Shown here piece after piece: positions 23,801 to 38,800 of a stretch of DNA of 64,000 nt. Position 1 is the stretch's first letter, and every line of letters starts with the position of its first letter. The notes below the pieces were generated by a model. The model had not been told where the DNA came from and searched no databases. It saw only the letters and a program-made list of their open reading frames with translations. The stretch is from positions 40,370,767 to 40,434,766 of the forward strand of contig NC_086251.1 of assembly GCF_021018805.1 (NCBI RefSeq), written 5' to 3'. This DNA is from Prinia subflava. Lineage: Eukaryota; Chordata; Aves; Passeriformes; Cisticolidae. The position numbers and the translations under genes were made by a program.

Positions 23801-26800
23801 GCATTTGGTGGAAGGCATGGGAAGTTCTCCTGCACAGGAGAAGCAGCTACCAGCATCCCACAAGCATAAGAACTTCTTGGGAGAGCCAAGCAGAATCTGT
23901 GTACCATGAAGGTCACAAGAATGACCACTCGGTGCCTTTGTGCCGGATTTCCAGACACCGACAGCCAGATGTCACGCGAGCTGGGACACAAGACACAGGC
24001 ACCTGGGCCATCACAGGGATATTAAGGTGCAAGTCATCCAAAACTTTCTTCCCCTTCAAGACCTCTAGAGCTGCTGTTGGCAGAGTGTCACTGATGACAC
24101 TCTGTGCCTTTGTGTGGGAGGGCACAAACAGCACTCACAAAGTGGGGCTGCAGGGCCCAGAAAATGTGTCAGGCTCCCTGCCGCACATTATACTCTGTCC
24201 CTGGCACTCGCCAAGAACTGTGTCAGTCCAGCACCCAGATGCCAGCCCTACCCCTTACCACAACGACTAAGAAGCTCTCACAGAGCCCACATGGCTCTTG
24301 TTTTGGGCTCTCACCTGTGCCATATTGCAGTGGTAACTCCAGCTGCCTGCTCTGCTTGCAATATGTGCCAGTGGCCAAGATTTCTCTGAATCTCTCACTA
24401 CAAACTGTAGCAACAGATACGCGAGTCCATGAGACAGCAGAGTCACCAGCTGTCTGCCTCCTGCCACCAACCTCAGACTCCACCACCACCACCCTGGCAT
24501 CTTCCTTCTTCTGGCCCCCAAAGCAGTGCCAGTGCTTCAGGGCCATCCTAGCTGGCTCCCAGCCTGCCATGTACTGTGTGAGAACAGAGAGGGAGAGGGC
24601 TGTGAACTCTAATTTTATCTGTTCAGGAGTTGCCAGACACCACACAAATAACTGAACCCCTCTAAGCTCACAGACAACCGACAAGTTCTTTTCAATCAGT
24701 CTCTTGGGATCCAATTTGCCCCTTAGCCAAAGTGGCTGCTCACATGCTTCCACACAGCGCTCTGCTGACATTAAATGCCCTTCCCTTGCCACATGTGCCA
24801 CAAATGCCACCTGCCACTCTGTTGAATGCTCTTCTTTGCTCTCATGTATTAAGCAGTGAGCAACTGACTCTCTGGAAAAAGTCCAACTCTCCAAGCATGG
24901 GAACAGCACCTGCCTGGCCCAGCGAGGCTGTAGAAACATGCCCTGCACTAAGGCATGGCATCAGGAGGTCACCAGGAGCTGCAGACTGTCTCATGATTGG
25001 ATCCATCAGACCCCAGTGCTGACCCATAAAATGGCCAAAATCATGATTTCCAAATGCCAAATGTGATAAAGAGCTGTCTGCAATCTGCTTGTCTCCAGAG
25101 CTGAAGTGCAGGCCAATGCCAAAAATAAAAACGCAGCCTGCAACTGCTCCAGGCTTCAAGTGGAGCCAGCAGAGGAACCATGCCAGGCTACTTGACTATA
25201 AAAGCCACATTTGGGCCATGCCTTGAACACTCCATAGGCTAAAACAGGAATTTAGATGGTGAGGGAGACCAGGCAAGCTACCACCTCTCTGGCAGATGTG
25301 CCCAGGCTGGCCTGTGGTGCTCAGCTGCATACTCCTCTGGGCTGAAACAATGAGGAAGCTGCCTCAGTTGGCTCTCCTGCTGAATGGAGGAGCTGCTGCT
25401 GAGCAGCACAATCAACGGGCACAGCACTGCTGCCAAATGCAGTCACACAGGCAGTCTCACACCTCAGTGATTAGAGACACATCTAGAAACATCCTAACAG
25501 CTGCCATCACATGCAGGTCACCATCAATGTCACTATCCTACTGCAGACATCACCCCAGGGCCGCAGGCTTTGCACCATCGCAAACCCCGGCAGGAGCTGC
25601 TGGCACAGTCAGACAGCTGGGCTGTCAGCCATGCAATGTGACCACTCCAGTGAGATCTCAACCCCCCACCAACCACAGCAACACCTCCTCTTCCCCTCTC
25701 CTACTCCCCAGGCTCCCCAGTACAGGGTCCGACCTGGCAGGGAAGGATCTGTCTTTAGGGCAGTGGCATACAAGAGGAGAGTACAACATATGAACCTGTG
25801 CTTGTACACACAGGCACACAGACCTTCATCTCAAAGGGCCCTCTGTTTCCACAGGACACAACAGCTGCGACCTGGGGGCCTGGCTGCAGTCTAATGAAAC
25901 CTGCTGTAGAGGCATTAGCCGGAGAAAAGCTCAGCACTGGCTGCAGGGAGGTCACTCATCTCCCCCATAACACAGAGAGAAAACAAGCACAGTTGAGTTT
26001 CGTTTCCATCTTGGTGACTAGCAACACCCACCCCCTTCACTAGGCTGCCAGCTTCAAAGCCCTGAAAAAACACTTTGGCCTATTCATCCTTGCACCCACG
26101 TGCACCCCTGGGAGTGGGGGGAGCCAGCTGCCTGCCCACTGCTGTACACAGGACATGGGGAGGGTGGAAAAGCCTCTCTCATCCCAGGCATGTGAGTGGG
26201 GTGAAGAGTTTGTGGCTGAACACACACACACAGCATGAGAGCAACAACATGAAGAGATGTGTGTAGTGCTCTCATCTGAAGAAGTGAAGGCTTTTCATCT
26301 ACAGCAGGTGGTCTCCCACTCATCCTGGGAACACTACAGATCTAAGACATATTTTAAGCTAAAATAATGGTTAAACACCCAGCAGGATGTCCTGGCCTTT
26401 GGATCTTTTACATCAGTGTTGATAGGTCTTCTCACATCCCTCCGTGCTCAGCCGCACACAGGATTCCTGCACCTGCAGCACTCAATCCATGACAGCTGAG
26501 TTGGGATATAACTTTTGCTATCCACTCTTGAAGTCTCATCCTTGTCAAGAATTAGGGAACGACCATCCCGGTGATTTTTAGTGTGTATTGTTCTGCACTG
26601 GCTCCACCCCTCCCCTTGCTCACTAGCCAGGAGACTAGTGGCTATCTGGGAACCAGGAGCACTCCTGGCCATGCAAGCATGATGCCCGATGGCAAAGCCG
26701 TGACTTCAGGAGTACTGTGACCATGATCTGCTCTGCACCTCTCTCACGTGGCCTTCAGTACCCACACCAAGGACTGTAAGGGGGGAACAGGTTCCACAGA

Positions 26801-29800
26801 CTCCTCATTGAGAAGGGATGTGGAGCACTGGGCCTGCTTTGGCAGTGTCCAAACTCCAGCTCTGCAGCAGCAGAGCTCCAAAGTCATGGAGAAGGCAAAG
26901 CTCCAGTGTCATTATCAACCTGTCATTTCATCCCTGGAATAGTCTGGTACATTGCTTTTTAGAAAGCCATATCTTTGAAAAATTACCATGGCCATCCTGC
27001 CAAGGCTACAGGCAACCTAATACACTCTGCCCCATCCTGATAGCCTCAGCCTCCAAATATGTTCCTCATCCTCCAAGGCCAACATTTGGCTCAGTTTTGC
27101 AGATGTGGGTCTGTTAACCATTCCCCTCAGCTCCCTCCCTCTCTCCCTCAGAATTCTTTCCAATTTGTCAAGATCTTTTCTGGCAATAAAGAATACCTTG
27201 ACTCAGAGCAGGAGCCCAGGGTGTACAGGAAAAAAACCTCATCTGACTTGGGTCTTTTGCCTCCAAAGTCCTAAGCACCATCAGTCCCTGGTATGCACCA
27301 TTGTTATCCTCTGTCAACTAATTTTCTGTTCACTTCTACCCTGAAAAATCTTAGCTTCTCCGTACAGATTTCTTCTTCCCATAGAGGATACTTTTTCTTC
27401 AGCAGTAACAGATAGGATTTTTCCAGCCTGAATACCTTCTTAATTCCTGCCTAGATGTTTAGTTTCTGCCTAAATGAGAGTGTTCACACAGGAGAAAAAA
27501 AAATGAGATGGTGTGGAGAGCAAGGTACCAATCCCTCTGAGCACCAAGCACTCAGGGCAGCATTTTGCAGGGTGCTTCTGAATAATGGAAAAGAGAACCA
27601 GTAGATTTTATATGGAGACTTTTAGATCTTCATTTCAACCACTTCTTGTATCAAATCAACTTCAATTAATCCCTTGCTTCCTGCTAGCACTGGTGATTTA
27701 TGGGAAACATTCGCAACTAAAGAGAACAGCTTTGATTTTACTGAAGTACCAGTTTAAACCAAAAAAGGCAACACACAGTCAGGTATGAGAAACTGCAGTA
27801 ATCCACAGGAACAAGGGAGCTGAAAGCAAGATCGATGACAATCCTAATTCAGGCATTAGGAAAACTCTCCCCAGCATTTGATCATGTGGCCTTAGTGCTC
27901 TTCTAACAACTTTCTTTTTTATAGAACTGCTATATAAATTGTATTGTCATAAATGTCCCAAATGATATATGTACAGTATATAAAATAGGCTATAAACTGG
28001 ATTTTCTATACTACCTTACCTACCACATGTACAATGTATTTGCCCAGCAGCATGGAGTCTCAGATTAAGCTGACAGTAGCAGCACTCTTCTTTCAGTTAG
28101 AAGGAAAAGTGCATTTCAACTGCCTAAAGGCTGCAGTAAGCTACAGGAATGGCTCCCAGGGAGGTGCAGAAAAAACAAGTCTAATGTAAAGACCATATTT
28201 GGAGTTTAAAAAAGGGATCTGAAAGCCAGCTATTCTCCTGCTGCTCTGAAGGGTATGCAACCCCCTAGAAAGTAAATAGATAAAACATATAAACCAGAAT
28301 GGTGCTGACAGCTTAAAACACTAGAAAATAAAGCAACTGAATCTGGTGCCAGACTAGAGAAGGTATATCATGTAATATAAAAAAGGAGTATTTTTATATA
28401 AGAAAAATGGCATTTACACTCCTCTTGAGTAGCCTGAGTCTTTCCTTTAGGCTTCTCATCCAGCTTGCCAAGGACTTTTGACTATGTCAAAGCAGGAAAG
28501 GGGCTGAGATCTGGAGCTTATGGAGATCTCATTGTCCTGAGTGACATATTTTCCTTTTCACATGCTCTCACCCAGAATGGCACTGGCTTTTTTCAATTTT
28601 TTAACAATGTCTCAGATATCTACTCAAAGTTGGCTTTGGATCAAGGAACGTAAATATTTGGCCACCTTGCAAAAACCGTATTGCCAAAGGGGGAAGCACC
28701 TTAGAAAGCTGCAGTTAGGACTTATCTGCACTGAGAAAATATGCCATTCAAGTAACAAGCACAAAAACACCGTCGTGGCACAAGGCTGCCACTGCTGTTT
28801 TACCCCGGGAATTCAACATCATGCACTATGGATCTCCTGGGCTGGTCCCATACCAAATGAAGTGGGAAAGCTGCCACAGCCTATGCCACAGGAATGCACT
28901 TAAACAGGAGGATGCTTCTCATCCAGGGCTGGCTTTTATTTTCTCTGATATTTGGATATTAATAAACTGTAATGTTCATAAATGGGGACTGAGTGACAGT
29001 CATAAGTGAGCAGAAGGGCAGAAGATGCATTCAATAAGTATGTAGCTAGTACAGACCTCCTCCTAGTGCTAGACATACGTTGGACAGTCTTGAACAGTCA
29101 TCAGCAACCCAAGTAAGGCAGTAAGCAAGTTCCCCTTTTTCTCATAAATGTGGAAAGTTCAAAGCTGGCAAGACAGGAGGCTCCAGATCCTGCTTTAACA
29201 ATTAAGACAAATCTGCCTCTGTTTGGAGCAGCATCTTTAAAAAGCAAGTGACCTTCCAGTGAACTTTTTGTTCTATCTGCTAGTCCTCAATGACAACAAG
29301 CACATCAAGCTGATTTTGCCAAGCCACAGTTCTCAATGTCGTGCTTTAAGTGGCCACCCCAGCACAGACAGCTTTGTACCCACCCATGGACCCCACTCCC
29401 CTTTGCAAAGGATCATGCTTGACATTTGACTACCACTAGAACAGGATTTTCAAATGAAAAAGAACAATATTCAATGGGGGGAAATACACTTTCTCCGTCC
29501 AGCAACCTCTGCCACACACCCAAGATCCTCCCGCCTGCTTGCTCCCTGCTGTTCTAATCCTTCGCTTCCAAGAGAGAGAACAGAGATTTTGGCAGAGCCT
29601 GTCTGCTGGCATGAAGTTCCCAGTGTTCCCAGGCCAGGAGCACTTGCCACAGCTCCTCAAGAGCTGCACATAGCCCTTCCTCTCATCAGGAAGGGAGGAG
29701 ATGTCTCCTCCAGGGTGCTGCAGAGGAGAGTCTGAGATCAGAAATCAGTGGGCCAGGCATGTTGCAACTCAGCCTTCTTCCTTTTCCATCCTGAAAACAC

Positions 29801-32800
29801 CAGGCAACTCCCAGCAACTGCCTTGCCTAAACAGAACCCTCTCAGAGGAAGCTCCCTGCCCTCAAGAGCTTAGCTGCATTAAGCTGTCTGCAGTGTCTCA
29901 GCACCTTACACCACAGCTATGCCCCTTTCCCTTGCCTGCATTACTGGGGAAATGCTTTGCATGTTCCAGACATCTCTTCTTCCCATCCCAGAGGAAGGAT
30001 GCCTAGCTTTGCAAGCTCCAGCACATACATCCCAGCCAGGCAGCACAGCTCCCTTGCACAGGTGCTGGCTACAGATTTATGCACAACACTCCTGGCAGAT
30101 GGGACCTTCTCAAGTGGCAGCAACAGGACCCTCCACACACACTGCCCAGAATCAAAGGCTTCTGGTCAGCCATCCTGAGGGTAAGGGGCAAGGGAACAAA
30201 CCCCTTCCCCTCCCTGCTAAATAAACATGAATTCTGCTGATATTCCAGCCTTAGGAAAACAAAGCTGTTTCCATTTAGCTCAGGTTCTGGGCTGAGGTGC
30301 AACTCCACCCGCACAATCCATCCAATCAGGTCTTTGCTTCTCCAGGCAGAGATTCAGGCTGAGGTCAAGAAGAGGGAGGATTTACAGCTAGTCCACACCG
30401 GGAGGGCCTCTAACACCCCTAGGATTTTGCTCTCCAGAGCACTTGCTGTTCCAACCAGCACAGAATGGGGATCTCTCAGCTTCTTCAGCAGCTAACAAGT
30501 CTCCACAGGCTCCCTCAGACACCTAACTCCAAATATCCACTGAGCCACAGACTGCTGAAGGAACTTGGGGTGTGGTACTGATTGCTTAGCCTGTATTTCC
30601 AGGGATGGCAGTGTGAGCATCACCAGCTCTGGTCTCAGCAAAGTAGACCCAGAGCTGCCCTTCTCCCAGCCTAGTCCTTCCCTGGGCAAGAGTTGAGCTC
30701 AGGTAAGACTGAATACATCTTCTTTAGTCCCAGGAAGAAGAGAGAATGCACACCATAGAGGCAAGCCAAGGATGGAGTGCTCCTTACCCAGTACCTCTCC
30801 AAACAGAAACACTGACGGGTACATGTAACTCCACAGCACTGATGCCTGTGCTCAGCACAACATTCAAGCTGACCTTCACATCCACATCTTTCCAAGACTG
30901 CCAGCATACCCAGAAAAGGATCTATGACAGCTACAGTGGGAATACCCACAGGTCCATTCACTAGCCCTCACATCTGACAGGTGAAAATACGAACCAACCA
31001 GTACAACCAGTTGCATATGACTGGTACAACCCTGTTGCTGAAGGAGCTGCCACTTCTCACCAAGGGTGAGAAGGTACCTTGAGGGTAGAGGACTGACAGT
31101 AACATCTCCTGCTGTGCCAGTTGTGCTTCCTGGGCTCTCCTGGCAGGGAAGCCACAGAAGGCTACTTGTCCTTCCAGAGCTCTGGAGGGCCTGAAGCAGA
31201 ACCAGAAGCACATACATACCAGAAGCAGAACCATGAAAACAGGCAGCTGTCTGGTCATGCTCTTCACCAACACTTTGTGGGCTCTTACAGACTCCTAAAG
31301 ATTTCCTACCTCCAGACCACAGTCATGATAAGCAGCAAGTCCAACTACATGAGGATAAGAAATCATTTTCAAGCATTCCCATCACTCAGGTAAGTGAGGA
31401 ATATTTTGGTCCAGGCAGTTCCTAACTAATTCGGCTGGCTGCTCCCGTAACGCTCTCGGAAGGCTCACTTCAGAACACATTGAAACCAAAAGCAACCCAA
31501 TCTCTTCTTAGAGACCAGGTCTCTGTGCAGGATTCATGGGTTTTGTTGCATGTTTATAGGGAATCTAATATAGTACTGTTCTAGTGCATGGCTTCAGAGC
31601 TTCTGATTATTAGCTCTGTACAAGCAAACATAAATAAAGCAAATAGAAATGCAAATAAACAAAAGGAGAATGCAAATTCACTCAAGTGAGGATTCATTTC
31701 GTGTCTTGGCACAGCAAGACAAGGCTTAGATGTCTATAAGCTCCCACTCTTGTGCAACTCCTGCTTGTTAGCTATGCAAATGAGGTTGGGGACTGCATGT
31801 TTGTCCTGGAACTCAGAGTCTTCTCACCACCACTGACCTAGAATCACCAGTGTCCTCCATCCACTGAACCATTCAAGAGCTTCTTCTACCTCTTCCTTAT
31901 TGACAAATCAGACAAGTAAGCCAGCTCCTGTGAAATCATGGCAGAATGACTAGAAAAAGTCAGTGTCCAGCAGCACACCTCACCCTTATCCTCAGATCAT
32001 GGACCAACAAGGCAAAAGCTGTACCTCTCACACTTGACAGTGAACTGAACTCCAGTGAATGCAACTCCGAGTTTGCAATGCCTAAGAACCAATCCTCATA
32101 CTTGCAAACATGAGCAAGCTCTACCTTGCTTTTTTAAGACAAACTTCTTGCTTTTGCTGCTACAGCCCAACTGTATGAAGAAAGTTTCATGCAAAGGCAC
32201 AGAAAGTACTTCAGTGGAAAGAGATGATGTTGTCACTGCAAGTTCAGGTAAGTCTAAGAGTGTGCTTTCATGAGACTAAGAAGTGACTTTCCCACCACCA
32301 AAAGGCGAATCCCCTCCTTTCCTCCCCTTCATTGCTAGATGTGCAATTCTGTCCAATTCTTCTGATCTCATGATCTTCCAACAAGCCAATTTATCCCACT
32401 GTAGTGGCAGAAAATTATCCTTGGTTTTGCTGTGTTAATTTTTTTTGCTGGTTTACTGAACTGAACCAACTCACACAGAGACCAGATGGGGACCAACAAG
32501 TGAAGCAATGGGAGGGCCTGACCAAGCCCACACCTTTGGGCTGTAGATGTTCACTCTTACAGGCTCTGCAGCTAGCCCAGAAGTTGGCATGCTGAAAGGG
32601 CTACTCAAAAACATTTGGGAAACAACTCTTCTAACAGCAGGAAGACTTTTAAGTCATGCAGTAACACACCATGTTATAAGTTCCACAGACAACAGAAAAA
32701 ATCCAAGTGACTGAATTGTACAGAAGAACACCCAGGGACTGAAGAGAGGGATTTTGATGCAGACCAGTGCCAGGGTGCAGGCAGCCCTCCACCTGCCTGC

Positions 32801-35800
32801 AAAGCAGGGCTGTTAAACATCATTTGGGCAGAACAGCACCCAGAGGGGTGGTGACAACTCCCTCTTGGAGAGACACACAGCAGCCTCAGAAGATCCTTCA
32901 GGACATCTCCAGAAGGTAGTCAGTGGTGGACATGTCCCAGTGTCCTACCTGTGGCCATTGCAAAGGATGATAGTCAAATTCTCTTGCTGAAGCATGGGAT
33001 AAAGGTGACATCCTATGGTCTTCATGAGGAGGGAAGAAGGAACAGCATTGCGTGGTCCTTAATGGAGTCCTATTTCCCTGGGATAGTGCCAGAGGATTTA
33101 GGGTACGGTGGGCAGCTGGGCATCCAGCAGTCCCAGGTCAGTGATCACTGGATGCTATGTCTGACTGGCTGGACAAGAATGCTCTGCCAGTGCCTGCACA
33201 GCCCTCTGTCCTCTGTGTGGAGCCTGAGGTCATGTTCCTTACTGGGAAAGCCTTCAACAGGTGCTGTATCTCCAAGGACACTGCTGTCCCTCCCCTCCAG
33301 TCCCTCCGCACAGAGTGGTAGCACAGAGGGGTAGGAGGAGGTCATCACCTCAGGGTAACTCGTCAGCAATGCCCAGGATTACAGGCCTGTGAGAGGGCTG
33401 CATGCTCACTTGGGCAGCAAACCTCTCTTTGAGCAGCAATGACAGGGGATTGGCCACCTCTCCCTGCCAGCATCACCTCTGCCTTTCTTGAATTTGGTTT
33501 CTATCAGATAGTCTTCCATTTGGGCACAAAGATAGTCAGCTTCAGTGAACTACTCAGTGCCAGTAAAATCTTTGCCAGTCATTTGAGCCTCACCAAAACT
33601 CCTGACAGCCCAGGGTTTAGAATTGTCTCCAGCCCATGCATTGGCTCTGTTTCAGAAGAGACAGAAAGGCAGTAGCCACTGTAGGAGCAATGGGCACATT
33701 GGAAACAACCTGCAGGAAAATAGAAAAACAAAGGCCAAATTGCCCTCTCCTCAAGCAGCTCTGAGTGATGTTGACAGAGAAAACAAAAAGCTCAAATAAG
33801 TAAAGGAGAAACTGAAGTTACCTCCTGGTTAAGCACCTGTAATTTGCTGTAATGTCTTCCTGACTGTGACTGAGAGGCTCCTGCCGGAAGCCATGAGAAA
33901 ATTCTCTGTTTCGATGGCTACCACCAAAACTGTTTTTCTGGCCCAGCAATTGAGTGAACAGCTCCAATAGACACAGGGGCCTTTAGGGGTGATGCAGTCT
34001 AACACTTTGCTCTCATGTTCACAGACTCTTACAGAAAAGTGGAGATGGTCTAAAAAAACCCAAACAAATAATATGTGTGGGTTGTTGTACAGCAGCAGGC
34101 AATATTCTCAATGCTCTATCCCCACCAAGCTGCTTGCACAGCAGCAGTGCTCATTTGGGAAAGACACCTCTCTCATCTTTACTGCCTCATTCAGCAAAAC
34201 CGGCTCCAGCTCCAGCAGGATGTCACAAAACAAAAAGTTTTGTGGAGGAGTGGTAGCTCAGGTACAGGAGCATCTCAGCATTGATCTGAGGTAGTTGTGC
34301 TGAAATGCTGAGTTCTTCCTCACCCAAAAGACCAGATGATGCCACAGTTGTCATCCTGAGCTCCTCAGAGTCCCTCCTGCATGGACCTCTGAGCTCCAAC
34401 AGCTCCACCTTTGCTTCTGTACCCAACATGCAGGCATCTACCTGGATACTGAATGGCACCCACCTGGGTACCACAGCAAAATTACTCAGAAGTATAGAAA
34501 AAATGGCTCAAGCATTGCTAGAGTCTGCCAGGAGACACCTCTGAGTGTCCTTGTTTTGCTAATACCAGCATTTATAAGCACACATCAGATGTATGTACTC
34601 TTCTGTGGGTACTATCTGGATATATTGCTCTAAACATACCCTCTTGGGAAAGAGATTTACCCACCACTCCTCTGTCCACCCTGCTGCTACCACGAAGGCT
34701 ATTCACCAACAGGAAAAGGACCAGTTCTCCTTCCTCATGGGATCATCATTAGCCTGCCTCATTCCTGTGTGTGTGACAGGGGACTGTGACAAAGTGCTGG
34801 AAACAAACTGAGTCCCTTGGAGAGACAGCTTGACCTGACCCCTTATGTCAGCTACCACAGCCTATGGAGGAGTTTTCATCACGAACCAAATTGTCCAATG
34901 TCATGAAGCAGAGACTGTGGCCCAGCTGATCAAGGTGTTAGTTGCCTGAGGGATGGGCAGAGCATCCTGCCAGGAGCTGGTTTGACTTACACAGCTGGGA
35001 CGTGCCGTGGGATGGGCGCCTGAGCCCCTTGCGGGGAGGCATCCCGCCCTGTTGTGCTGGTCCTCCTCCGGAGGGAGCTTGTGGGGGGCTGGAAGGCAGC
35101 AATGGCGCCAGGTGGGTGGTACTCCTGCTCAGGAACAACTTCTTCACACCGGGAGCCCTGGAAGCCTGAGCGGCAGGTACAGACCTGGGGGCGGCTGCAC
35201 GAGCCCTTGTTCTGGCATGGCGGGTCGCAGACAGCTGAGGAGACACAGAAAGGCAGTTAGTGGACACAGCACTTTAGCCTCATGGTGGGGACACCCAGCT
35301 GGGGCAGCACAACTGGGACAGTCCCATCTCATCTCTACAGGCAGGTGACCTTCAGAGTGTTGGTGTTACAACTGCTGCGGGCCCCTAACACAAGGTCACA
35401 CCTCTATTCTCCGCGCTGGTCTCCGCAGAGCTCTTCTCCAACAATACTCATTTCAGAAAGTTCAGAAATGAGCAGCATGGCCTGCAGAGAGCACATGGCC
35501 ACCAGCATTGCCCAGAGTGCTCTGGACAGGAATAGGTCCTAATTCTCAAAGCAAGGGATTGCATGTTACCTTTAGTCTGTTTCGGGGTCTGATTTGCACA
35601 GTGCCCCTGGCCTGCCCTTCAGTGCTTTCCAGCTTTCCTTCCACTGCTGATTTTGGAGTCACTGTGCTCAAATTCCTCCACTGCTACGGGGATTTACAGT
35701 TCATTAACCTTATGCCTAAATCAACCTCTGAGCCTGTGTGTTCCTAATTACAGCACATCAGCTTCAGTTTGCGCCCCGGGAGGAAAGTGCTATTAATTAT

Positions 35801-38800
35801 ACACAGGACCCTAACACTTCCCAAGTCATCCCAGATGCCAAATTGGGTTTATAACCCAGGCAGTGGCAGTCAGGAATCCACAGATTGCTCCAGGAGGACT
35901 GGGCTCATTGTTCTGAGCAAGAGTAATTGAAAAGGCACTGGAAAACAGTGTTGTCCTCCAAAGAAAGAAGGTGCCAGCTGGTCAAAGGGTAATGAAATCT
36001 TGTTGGACAACACAAGGCAGACATTAACCTCCAGCCACATGGAAAGCCTGTAAATGGGTTTCAACCCATGAAGCCACTGCTTCTGCTGAAATCCCCTCTC
36101 CCAGAACTGCCCCAGGGAGGCTGCAGGGGCATCTCACCACCTTTACACAGAGCTGCAGAGCTTTCATGAGCATGTCCCTCCCCTTCTAGCTGTGCTCTCC
36201 TCTCCTGTGAGACACAAGCCTGCCTGTGAGAAACACTGTCTGGACAACAAACATACAGACAGCTCTTTCCTCGTGTGCCATCCATACATCATCCTGCTGT
36301 CATCAAGTGAGAGAAGTCCTTATGCAGACGCTCGAATTCCTTTCACAGCAGTATAGACCCCACAACCCTTCCCTCATCCCAAAACTAGCTTGCCATCAGC
36401 TTTTCGTAACTAGATCAGGGATATGCTCACTGGAATGCTTCATGTGACATTTATTACCATGTTAACACTCAGGAAGATCTCAAGGAAAAGGAGACCCCAA
36501 GTCACGTAGGGCTGTATAGGTTAAAGCCAGAGGTTTTGATGAAATCTCCCAGTAAAATAAATCAGCCAACACTGTAGTCTCTGGAACAGGGACAAAGTCC
36601 TAGTCAGGCAGGAATTAAGCGTCTCTGGGAAGTCTGGCACTCCAGAAGTTGATGTAATTTATAATACAAAACTCAGCTGTGATTTAAATAGGCTGCCAGT
36701 CCCTACTGTTATCTCCCAATAAATGCCTGTTTTAACAAAGGCCACCAGCCCAGGAAGCCTGCCATTGAAAACAACCACTTCACATGCTGAAATACTGCAG
36801 GGCCACGATGCTGGGACCTGGAATCACAGCAGTTCTCACAACCTCTCCCACCAACAGAGTCACCTTAGACTGTAACCTTCAGCAGGAAAGTGGTGATAAG
36901 TGACGAGGCACTCTAAAAGGCCCCTAAGGAGTTCACATAGAGAAGAGGAAGAAGGGAATGGGATCAGTCTTCTGGTCTCTTCAAGCAGGATGAATGGGGA
37001 GCTGCCCTAGCTGAAATATTTCAGCTCTGGGATTAATCCCCTTCCTAGTTGCCTTTACAGACCCAGGAAAACTTGAAAGAGGTTTAAATTTGCTGTTTAT
37101 TACTTAGCTCAGCTATGCAAAATAAGGAGAGCAAATCAGTCAGTGGCAGCACTGCCAGTGACAAGTGTGTGAAATCACTATTCAGGGCCCCCCAAACCAT
37201 AACATTGGCTGAAGAAACAAGATGGTTAAAATACATATATATATTTGTAATCTTTCTCTTTGCTTTCTGTTTCCTGACCTCAGGGGTTACTTTGAGATGT
37301 TGCTCCCCAGCTTGGGGTATTATAAACAGTTTCTGTTAAGATGACAGGTACTCATTTCTTCTCACTGGAGTCTCATGTAATCACCTGCTCCAGGAGCTGG
37401 GGATTAGGGGAAACAAAAATAGTCATCTCAAAACTCTTAATAAAAGAATAAGACTTGGGGCACTGCAGAAGTATGACTAGTAGCAAATCTAGTTCGTTCA
37501 AGAACATCTAGCAGTGCCCTCACAGATCAAGTTTAGTCTTCAGTCGATGAGGCAAGTCCTCCCAGCAAGGTCACATAGCAGGGATGACTGTGGCATGACT
37601 CTGACCACCCAGCCAGGCCTGTCAGAGGGGAATGCCACCAAGTTCAGCCTTGCATTGCTTTGCAGGCACACCTGGCCCAGGGCTGAGCAATAACATGCGA
37701 GGTGACATTCAATTACTGAGTCCTTGAAGCTCTGCTCATGCTCTTCATCTAGGAGAGCGATGTAGATCTTCACTGTAAGCAGCTCCTGTGCAGTTCCATT
37801 TAAAATGCAGGGGAACCTGTCCATCAGCTAGGGCCTCCACAGGAAAACTGAGAAGGTGCTGAAGGACTTGTTATTTAGTCCACTGTCTCATGGCAAAGTA
37901 ATGTATGTAAACTCAATTCTAACTTATAGCTCTGACTGTGGGAGCACACCCAGAAGGGATGGACAATTTAACACAAGTGAGATCTGTGCAGAGTGACAGG
38001 AAGGTAAATCAATTGCAATGCAGGAATAACAGAGAGAAAACAGAACTTCAGTGAAGAACAGCCAGGGTTCAAAAAGCCCTATAGCCACCGTTGAGAAGAC
38101 AAAAGAAGAGGCATGTGAATGTCATTTTGCAGATGTGAAAAAGCCTTAGGGATGCTAATGGGACTGTCTGAAGTCACTGCTGCGAGGCCACAACAGAGCC
38201 AGAGACTCAGCCTGGAATCCCTGCACCTTTATTCACCATCTTAACTGCAAGACCATCTGTATAAGATTGGAAAGTGCACTAGTTTATTTAGTCCTTCCTG
38301 ACACACTGATTAAAAATGTTTCCTTTAAACTTTAAAATATTCATGTCAGGAAAAAAGCTCATGCTGCATTCCCAGTCCAGCCCAGGGTCTGGGACTGCTC
38401 CCCCTGCTCCCAACCCTATCTCTGGAAGCAGCGAAAAACCATCATGAATAATGCTGATGAAAGTGGAGGCTGATAAACTGACATGGGGAGGCTGAGTATA
38501 ATGAGTTAATAGGCAGCAGTTGAATCACTGACAAGTGTACACTGCAGCCACTGCAGCCCCTAAAATGCAGGCAGTGCAATTGGGCTTCTGGACAGCTTGT
38601 CTACACAGGTTTCTTCTCCACCAACTAAGAACATAATGGCCAGAGTCTCACTCCAGAATAAAGTTAAATAGGCAGGAGGTTGAACCCTTCAGGCCTACAT
38701 TCAGATGCAGTTCACTATCCCTAATGGCCCCTTCTGCAAGAAGACCTCTGGAGCCTCATGCATCCAGCCCCTGTATGCAGCTCAGTGTGATGACCTAGCA

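Larger units (their letters stand above)
17099..34990 (-). other. LTBP2: LTBP2 intron 3
   Basis: The largest intron here, 17.9 kb, between EGF-like 1 and the second linker exon. It contains the CR1/L3 relic (18725-19345), the two KLNPxKTEV-type relics and a short CA repeat. Several moderately long open frames (20592-21338 plus, 24223-24948 minus, 25296-25793 plus) have no recognised domain. No nested gene could be supported, and the phases of exons 3 and 4 agree without an intervening exon. Confidence 0.75.
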
